Below are positions 5,777 to 9,603 of a stretch of 9,603 bases of DNA, piece after piece. The notes below the pieces were generated by a model. That model made no database searches and had not been told where the DNA came from. It saw nothing but the letters and a program-made list of their open reading frames with translations. The translations under genes and the position numbers were made by a program. The DNA is from Candidatus Woesearchaeota archaeon (GTDB taxonomy: Archaea; Nanobdellota; Nanobdellia; Woesearchaeales; GW2011-AR4). Positions within the stretch are counted from its first letter, which is position 1. Each line of letters opens with the position of its first letter. Location: the NCBI GenBank assembly GCA_019323655.1, contig JAHWGX010000069.1, forward strand, positions 1-9,603. Reading direction: 5' to 3'.

Positions 5777-6703
5777 TCAGGCTTGTTTAAATATTTTTGC
5801 TTTTTCCAGCTTCAGAATTTTCCTTACAGCTTCTATTGCAACTTCCAGCTGCTTTTTATTTGGCTCTTTTGTGGTTATCCTCTGCATAAGCAGCCCTGGA
5901 AGGATGAAAAGCCTCATTAACGGGTTATGCTCATACTTTGCGCTTAATTTCAGGAATTCATAGGAAATGCCTGCAATTAAAGGTATAAAAGCAAGCCGGA
6001 TAAAAAACAAAATAATTTTTCTTGGAAAAATATGCATAACAGCAAGAGAGGGAAAAAAGTAAATCATTGCCGGGGCAATTAAGGAAAAAACAATTATGCT
6101 GACTACAAGCACAATCATTATGAAAGCAGTTCCGCACCTTGGGTGCAGAGTGCTGAATTTTTTGGCATTCTTTAAGTCCAATTTGCATCCTTTTTCATAG
6201 CAGTTGACTGCCTTGTGCTCTGCGCCATGGTACTGGAACAGGACTTTTACATCTTTTATTAAGGAAATTCCAATAATATAAAGCAAAAACACTGCAACCC
6301 TTAGAACACCGTCTATTAAGTTAAAAACAATTGGCTTTGTCTCCTCCCTAACACCTATTATTGTTGTCAAAAAATAAGGCAGTGCAATAAAAAGGCCTAT
6401 TGCAATCAGCACAGAAAATATTACTGTAAAGGTTATTTCAGGCTTGGTTATTTTTTCATCTTCTTCTGCCTGCTGCTCTGCTGACCACATCAAGGACCTC
6501 ATGCCTATTACAAGCATGTCTATCATGTTGAAAAATCCCCTGACAACAGGCATTTTGAAGAATTTTGATTTTCTTTGCTTCAGCTTTTCCTTTTTAGCTG
6601 TAATCTTTTTATTTTTTCTGACTGCAACAACATTATACCTGGGGCTTCTTATCATAACCCCTTCCATTACAGCCTGCCCGCCTATGTTTATTTTTTTATG
6701 CAT
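5777..6703 (-). CDS. yqhQ: DUF1385 (YqhQ-like) membrane protein
   Basis: A 308-aa polytopic membrane protein of the DUF1385 family (B. subtilis YqhQ), whose biochemical function I cannot state. Family hallmarks are all present: INIGGQAVMEGVMIRSP at residues 5-21, VVRGFFNMIDMLVIGMRSL (53-71), the conserved FQYHGAEHKAVNCYE (156-170) and STLHPRCGTAF (184-194). Hydrophobic helices lie at about 90-115, 127-149, 193-222 (perhaps two) and 228-250. The N-terminal 50 residues and the stretch 30-50 are very basic, implying a cytoplasmic N-terminus. His/Glu/Cys residues in the two conserved loops (H159, E162, H163, H187, C190) could form a metal or active site; that is inference. The ATG start lies about 27 bp after a TATA box that itself overlaps the end of the peptidase gene upstream. 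Confidence 0.88.
   Translation of the reverse strand: MHKKINIGGQAVMEGVMIRSPRYNVVAVRKNKKITAKKEKLKQRKSKFFKMPVVRGFFNMIDMLVIGMRSLMWSAEQQAEEDEKITKPEITFTVIFSVLIAIGLFIALPYFLTTIIGVREETKPIVFNLIDGVLRVAVFLLYIIGISLIKDVKVLFQYHGAEHKAVNCYEKGCKLDLKNAKKFSTLHPRCGTAFIMIVLVVSIIVFSLIAPAMIYFFPSLAVMHIFPRKIILFFIRLAFIPLIAGISYEFLKLSAKYEHNPLMRLFILPGLLMQRITTKEPNKKQLEVAIEAVRKILKLEKAKIFKQA
5786..5793 (-). promoter_or_regulatory. Probable TATA box of the lipoprotein gene
   Basis: TATTTAAA on the minus strand predicts a transcript starting near 5763 with a leader of about 39 bases that includes the SD site. It overlaps the end of the DUF1385 gene. A closer A/T box at 5751-5760 would start the RNA downstream of the SD site and is less likely. 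Confidence 0.4.
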
Positions 6704-6725
6704 TCCTAAGCAAAGAAGCAGGTTT

Positions 6726-6733
6726 AATTTAAA
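6726..6733 (-). promoter_or_regulatory. TATA box for the DUF1385 gene
   Basis: TTTAAATT on the minus strand is centred 26-27 bp before ATG 6703, predicting a leaderless mRNA. It overlaps the last codons of the preceding gene, so the two genes are probably transcribed separately despite being only 25 bases apart. Confidence 0.6.
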
Positions 6734-7265
6734 GGTTTTGATATTGTTTTTTTAAATCCATCTTGGCTATAATTTTATTAATGATCTTAATGCCCTGTTT
6801 AATTTCATAATTTTTCGGTATATGAAGAAATGCAAACTTTATATCCTTTTTATTCTTCAAAATGTAATCCATAACATTGAACATTGCAAAGTTGCATGCG
6901 TAAGTCCCTGCATTATAGGCTATTGTGGTTTCCCTTGTCTTGCCTATTTTTAAGTTAGTAAACAATCTTTTTTTGGAATTTCTGCTTATTAATCTTGGCT
7001 TTTTGTCTTTTTTAAGCCTGATTATGTTTTTTGCCCTTCTTTCTATCCTTATTTTCCTTGCTCTGGGATGCTGGCTCAGGCCTAAAATTATGTCCGGCTT
7101 TGCTTCTTTTATTTTTTCTATTATCAAAATTCTGTTAAAAGCAATTGGGAATATAACTTTCCTATTTATCTTCCTGTTCCTTAGTTTTTTGACAATAATC
7201 TCAGAAATATTTGATTTATTCTTTCCATAAGGCTTAAAGCCAAAAATTAGGATTTTTTTGTTCAT
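6729..7265 (-). CDS. pcp: Pyroglutamyl peptidase (C15), short and very basic
   Basis: Predicted cytoplasmic cysteine peptidase that removes N-terminal pyroglutamate from peptides. The 178-aa protein begins KKILIFGFKPYG, matching the conserved start of the C15 family. The triad is intact: E75 in IRIERRAKN, C124 in NAGTYACNFAMF, and H148 in FAFLHIP. I chose ATG 7265: a longer frame starts at ATG 7298, but that codon directly adjoins a TATA box and would add eleven residues before the conserved start. The protein is shorter than usual members (roughly 200-215 aa), mainly between the Glu and Cys motifs, and is strikingly basic (47 Lys/Arg against 11 Asp/Glu). Activity on ordinary peptides is likely but not certain. 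It is divergent from nrdR with an 87-bp shared regulatory region. Confidence 0.82.
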   Translation of the reverse strand: MNKKILIFGFKPYGKNKSNISEIIVKKLRNRKINRKVIFPIAFNRILIIEKIKEAKPDIILGLSQHPRARKIRIERRAKNIIRLKKDKKPRLISRNSKKRLFTNLKIGKTRETTIAYNAGTYACNFAMFNVMDYILKNKKDIKFAFLHIPKNYEIKQGIKIINKIIAKMDLKKQYQNL

Positions 7266-7287
7266 TGCACGTATTTTATTGAACTGG

Positions 7288-7295
7288 TATTTATA
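7288..7295 (-). promoter_or_regulatory. TATA box of pcp
   Basis: TATAAATA on the minus strand is centred 26-27 bp before ATG 7265. This placement decides the start of pcp and predicts a leaderless mRNA. Confidence 0.65.
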
Positions 7296-7301
7296 CATAT
7301 C

Positions 7302-7314
7302 TTATTGACAATAA
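7302..7314. promoter_or_regulatory. Palindromic candidate operator between pcp and nrdR
   Basis: TTATTGACAATAA is a perfect dyad (TTATTG / CAATAA around one A). Its centre (7308) is about 17 bp from the TATA centre of each divergent promoter, so a dimeric regulator bound here could act on both. It does not match the bacterial NrdR-box pattern closely. Confidence 0.45.
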
Positions 7315-7321
7315 CAAAAAC

Positions 7322-7328
7322 TTAATAA
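7322..7328 (+). promoter_or_regulatory. TATA-like box of the nrdR operon
   Basis: TTAATAA, within CTTAATAAGC, is centred 28 bp before ATG 7353. It is a weaker match to the archaeal consensus than the other boxes in the window, which would suit a regulated promoter. The mRNA is again predicted to be leaderless. Confidence 0.5.
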
Positions 7329-7352
7329 GCACCAAATTTTGCCATAATAGAA

Positions 7353-7805
7353 ATGAAATGCCCTTACTGCAATTACAATGAAACCCAGGTGATTGATACA
7401 AGGGATACAGAGAACTTAGAGGCTACCAGGAGAAGAAGAGAGTGCTTAAAATGCAATAAGCGCTTTACGACTTACGAAAGGGTTGAGGAAGCTGATATAA
7501 TTGTTGTAAAAAAGGGCGGCAAAAGAGAGAGGTTTGAAAGGCAGAAGCTTATTAACGGAATTCTAAAAGCCTGCGAAAAAAGGCCAATAAGCCTGGAAAA
7601 GGTTGAAAAGCTTGTTGATGATGTAGAGTCTGAGCTTAGGAAAAGGGATTCTGTCGAGGTTGACAGCAAAACCATTGGAAAAATAGCAATGAAGAAATTA
7701 AAATCCTTGGACAAAGTCGCTTACATAAGGTTTGCTTCTGTGTACCTTGAATTTGAAGACCTTGCAAGGTTTGGGGAAGAGCTGGAGAAGCTGCAGAAAA
7801 AATGA
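7353..7805 (+). CDS. nrdR: NrdR, ATP/dATP-responsive transcriptional repressor
   Basis: A 150-aa full-length NrdR, which in bacteria represses ribonucleotide reductase genes and changes oligomeric state with ATP or dATP. The zinc ribbon uses C3, C6, C31 and C34 (MKCPYCNYNETQVIDTR, then RRRRECLKCNKRFTTYERVE), with the arginine-rich stretch 26-29 expected for DNA binding. The ATP-cone covers about residues 48-138 (VVKKGGKRERFERQKL through YIRFASVYLEF). NrdR is common in bacteria and uncommon in archaea. It overlaps the next gene by four bases (ATGA), so the two are co-translated, and the third gene of the operon is dCMP deaminase. Targets here are unknown: no reductase gene lies in the window, and autoregulation through the adjacent palindrome is speculative. 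Confidence 0.95.
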   Translation: MKCPYCNYNETQVIDTRDTENLEATRRRRECLKCNKRFTTYERVEEADIIVVKKGGKRERFERQKLINGILKACEKRPISLEKVEKLVDDVESELRKRDSVEVDSKTIGKIAMKKLKSLDKVAYIRFASVYLEFEDLARFGEELEKLQKK

Positions 7806-8416
7806 TTATCGGCTTAACAGGAAAAAACGCATCCGGAAAAGGCGAGGCTGCAAATTACCTGAAATCAAAAGGCTTTGTTTATTATTCGCTTTCTGATGTT
7901 CTGAGGGAGGAAGCAGCAAAGCGCAATTTAGCGCCGGCAAGGGACAATTTAATTGAATTAGGCAACGAGCTGAGGAAAAAGTACGGCCCGGGCTGTTTAG
8001 CACAGCAAATTAATAATAAAATAAAGGAGCAATCAGAAAAATCCAGCATTAAAACCAAAACCAAATTAAGGGGCATTAATAAGAAAAATAAAAAAATTAA
8101 TTTTGTTGTTGACAGCATAAGAAGCCCTTATGAAGCAAAAGAATTAATGAAAAACAAAGATTTTATTTTGATTGGAATTGATGCTCCTATTGAAACCAGG
8201 TTTGAAAGGCTGCTCAAAAGAAACAGGCTTGGAGACGCAAAAACTTTGGAAGGGTTCAGGCAGCAGGAACAAAGGGAAAATTTAAAAACATCTACAAACC
8301 AGCAGCTTGATGAGACGTTTAAATTATCGGAAAAAGTGATACTAAATGACGGCAGTTTGAAGCAATTGCATAAATATATTGATGATTTACTATTGCAGTT
8401 AAATTGCGAATTATGA
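7802..8416 (+). CDS. P-loop kinase-like protein (CoaE/NMP-kinase fold)
   Basis: A 204-aa P-loop NTPase resembling dephospho-CoA kinase and nucleoside monophosphate kinases. It starts MIIGLTGKNASGKGE; the Walker A is GKNASGKG (7-14), with Gly where many kinases have Ser/Thr, as in adenylate kinase GKG forms. YSLSDVLREEA (28-38) fits the substrate-binding helix. FVVDSIRSPYEA corresponds to the Walker B strand, and ILIGIDAPIETRFERLLKRNR to the strand and basic LID-like helix. An insert of about 25 residues rich in Lys (near 76-100) precedes the Walker B strand. Its start overlaps the nrdR stop as ATGA, and dCMP deaminase follows after 23 bases, which makes a nucleotide role more likely than CoA synthesis. 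The substrate is not determined. A similar domain precedes the deaminase within yeast Dcd1, as far as I recall. Confidence 0.8.
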   Translation: MIIGLTGKNASGKGEAANYLKSKGFVYYSLSDVLREEAAKRNLAPARDNLIELGNELRKKYGPGCLAQQINNKIKEQSEKSSIKTKTKLRGINKKNKKINFVVDSIRSPYEAKELMKNKDFILIGIDAPIETRFERLLKRNRLGDAKTLEGFRQQEQRENLKTSTNQQLDETFKLSEKVILNDGSLKQLHKYIDDLLLQLNCEL

Positions 8417-8439
8417 GAAAAAAATTGATGTGAACTAAA

Positions 8440-8877
8440 ATGCCAAGAGTAAGCTGGGAAGAATACTTTATGAATATTGCCAAGGAGTCCGCAACAAGAA
8501 GCACCTGCGACAGGAAGCATGTGGGGGCAGTTATTGTCAGGGACAAGACAATATTGTCAACGGGCTACAATGGAAGCATTCGGGGAATGCCTCATTGCGA
8601 TGAAGTTGGGCATTTGATGGAAAACGGGCATTGCGTTGCTACGATACATGCTGAAGCCAATGCAGTCCTGCAGGCAGCGAAAAATGGCGTTTCAATAGAC
8701 GGTGCTGAAGTTTACATAACTGCAAGCCCGTGCTGGTCATGCTTTAAGATGCTTGTAAATGCAGGCATTAAAAAAATTTATTACGGCGAGTTCTACAGGG
8801 ACGAAAGGATATTTGATGTTGCAAAAAGGCTTGGAATAGAGCTGATACACATAAAAGTGGACCAAACTAAACTCTGA
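8440..8877 (+). CDS. dCMP deaminase
   Basis: A 145-aa zinc-dependent deaminase that converts dCMP to dUMP, feeding thymidylate synthesis. The catalytic motifs are H70-A-E72 in TIHAEANAVLQA and P97-C98-W-S-C101 in ITASPCWSCFKM. The N-terminal signature WEEYFMNIAKESATRSTCDRK and VGAVIVRDKTILSTGYNGS are characteristic of dCMP deaminases rather than of cytidine or tRNA deaminases. Additional Cys/His (C53, H58, H64, C65) lie where relatives carry a second zinc site. Length is typical. A weak GTGA ribosome-binding site lies at 8430-8433. It is third in the operon after nrdR and the P-loop protein, and its stop codon directly abuts the stop of the convergent gene at 8878. Confidence 0.95.
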   Translation: MPRVSWEEYFMNIAKESATRSTCDRKHVGAVIVRDKTILSTGYNGSIRGMPHCDEVGHLMENGHCVATIHAEANAVLQAAKNGVSIDGAEVYITASPCWSCFKMLVNAGIKKIYYGEFYRDERIFDVAKRLGIELIHIKVDQTKL

Positions 8878-9126
8878 CTACATGGCCTTCTTAAGCCTTC
8901 TCTCATAGATGTAAGGGTGCTCCACCCGGTAGATTTCATAAACGACTCTTAACACTGAGACGGCAGAGAGCACAAGAACCAGCATATTCTCTGTGTAGTA
9001 AGGCAGGCCGATGCTGAAAACAGCTATTTTTCTTTTTAGCTGTATATAGGAAAAGGTAAAAATCAGCAAAAACACTATTAAGAGCGAAAACAAGACAGTA
9101 ATTGTTTTTTTCCTGTAGGTGTGCAT
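8878..9126 (-). CDS. Small two-helix membrane protein (82 aa)
   Basis: I do not recognise this protein. It has a basic N-terminus (MHTYRKK), a hydrophobic helix at about 8-28, a short loop beginning QLKRK, a second helix at about 47-64, and a basic, Tyr-rich tail ending RRLKKAM. Both ends are predicted to be cytoplasmic. It starts three bases after the stop of the upstream gene, so the two form an operon. Convergent with dCMP deaminase with no spacer. Confidence 0.65.
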   Translation of the reverse strand: MHTYRKKTITVLFSLLIVFLLIFTFSYIQLKRKIAVFSIGLPYYTENMLVLVLSAVSVLRVVYEIYRVEHPYIYERRLKKAM

Positions 9127-9129
9127 TTC

Positions 9130-9405
9130 TTATTCGACTTTTATTGCGCCGCTTTTGCCGAAAGTTTTGAATCCTTTGATAAGGTGCGTCTTTCTCTTTA
9201 CGCTGTTGGCCATTTTTTCAAACTCTTCGACTGTAAACTCTATTATGCCTGAGGAATCCTTGTTTCTGAAGCCTACTGCAATGGACTCATTTTCCGGATG
9301 GAGAAAATCCTCGTTGATCATAACTTCCTTGATATTAACAGAATTTTCCATCCTTGTAAAGCCTCCGGCATTTACATACCTGACTTTTATCCTCATAAAA
9401 ACCAC
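9130..9405 (-). CDS. Hypothetical small soluble protein (91 aa)
   Basis: I do not recognise this protein. It is predicted to be soluble and cytoplasmic, with beta-type segments (RIKVRYVNAGGF, SIAVGF, GIIEFTVEEF), a helix near 56-70, a Lys-rich stretch KRKTHLIKGFKTFGK, and no cysteines. The GTG at 9405 lies 27-28 bp after a TATA box and is preferred; ATG 9396, three codons in, is possible and would have GGTGG five bases before it. First gene of a two-gene operon with the small membrane protein. Confidence 0.65.
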   Translation of the reverse strand: MVFMRIKVRYVNAGGFTRMENSVNIKEVMINEDFLHPENESIAVGFRNKDSSGIIEFTVEEFEKMANSVKRKTHLIKGFKTFGKSGAIKVE

Positions 9406-9428
9406 CCGACCAGCAAAAAAGCAATGGA

Positions 9429-9436
9429 ATATTTAA
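9429..9436 (-). promoter_or_regulatory. TATA box of the small-protein operon
   Basis: TTAAATAT on the minus strand is centred 27-28 bp before GTG 9405. A second box, TTTTTAAATA (minus, ending near 9453), lies further upstream and could give a leader containing the GGTGG motif. Confidence 0.5.
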
Positions 9437-9603
9437 GTGTTTCTATTTAAAAATGGTAAATAATATTTAGCTTAGGCGAGGCTATCGCTTAATTAATTTC
9501 CAAAAATTAATTAAAGTACCAAATACTTAAAGAATTCTTGGTTTATGAAAATAAAGTGCAGTTGGTAAGCTAAGGCGATTCGTTACTGTGGCTCTAGTAA
9601 AAA
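9437..9603. other. Non-coding end of the window
   Basis: No gene is supported here: reading frames are short and closed. The stretch holds an 11-bp perfect palindrome (9489-9514) between two related GC-richer motifs, AGCTTAGGCGA (9469-9479) and AGCTAAGGCGA (9568-9578). It may be the promoter region or the start of a gene or RNA that continues beyond 9603. Confidence 0.5.
9489..9514. repeat. Perfect 11-bp palindrome with CCAA loop
   Basis: TTAATTAATTT (9489-9499) and AAATTAATTAA (9504-9514) are exact reverse complements around CCAA. All-A/T stems are weak in RNA, so a protein-binding site or recombination-prone cruciform is as likely as a terminator. Confidence 0.55.

Noticed and set aside
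7266..7298. ATG 7298 as start of pcp
   Set aside because: The codon adjoins the TATA box, and the conserved C15 N-terminus begins at the internal ATG 7265.
7806..8546. Minus-strand reading frames opposite the P-loop and dCMP deaminase genes
   Set aside because: Serine/leucine-rich shadow translations of well-supported plus-strand genes.
1..9603. tRNA genes, CRISPR arrays and transposases
   Set aside because: No T-loop GGTTCGA-type motif in a foldable context, no regularly spaced repeats, and no transposase or integrase motifs were found on either strand.

Overview
The window looks like a piece of a small-genome, AT-rich archaeal chromosome, most likely of the DPANN (Woesearchaeota/Pacearchaeota-like) kind. 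The evidence is a recognisable archaeal-type SRP RNA, archaeal TATA boxes (TTTATAAA / TTTAAATA) placed about 27 bp before start codons, a HerA-type DNA translocase, dense short genes, and many lysine-rich proteins with isoleucine/AT-biased codons. NrdR and a DUF1385/YqhQ protein, better known from bacteria, are also present, which fits the mixed gene content of such lineages. The lineage assignment is inference.

Layout. 1-2100 (+): a small unknown protein (58-327) preceded by short inverted repeats; a DEDDy exonuclease of the YprB/RNase_H_2 family (481-1263, TTG start); an unknown 247-aa protein with a CCxC cluster (1336-2079). 2133-3671 (-): a HerA/DUF87 ATPase with HAS-barrel-like N-terminus. 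3690-4957: an AT-rich accessory segment with a candidate structured RNA (about 3822-3965) and an orphan gene (4006-4818) encoding an N-terminal C2H2-like zinc finger plus one membrane helix. Three short sequence blocks on the left of this gene recur, inverted and in mirrored order, on its right. 4958-5226 (+): SRP RNA with its own promoter. 5287-7265 (-): a lipoprotein with a cupredoxin-like domain lacking the copper ligands, a DUF1385 membrane protein, and a short, very basic pyroglutamyl peptidase. 7353-8877 (+): a deoxynucleotide operon, nrdR, a P-loop (CoaE/NMP-kinase-like) protein and dCMP deaminase. 8878-9405 (-): a two-gene operon of small unknown proteins. 9406-9603: non-coding, with a perfect AT-rich palindrome.

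How the genes work together. The clearest functional unit is 7353-8877: a transcriptional repressor that senses ATP/dATP, a nucleotide-binding P-loop protein, and the enzyme that makes dUMP from dCMP. A 13-bp palindrome lies midway between the divergent promoters of nrdR and pcp and could control both. SRP RNA, the lipoprotein and DUF1385 are membrane/secretion related but have separate promoters. Most genes appear to be transcribed individually as leaderless mRNAs: seven start codons lie about 26-30 bp after a TATA-box centre. The lipoprotein gene instead has a clear GGAGGT ribosome-binding site.

The most unusual part is 3790-4870: a promoter-driven structured RNA candidate and an inverted-repeat-flanked zinc-finger/membrane gene lying directly before the SRP RNA gene.
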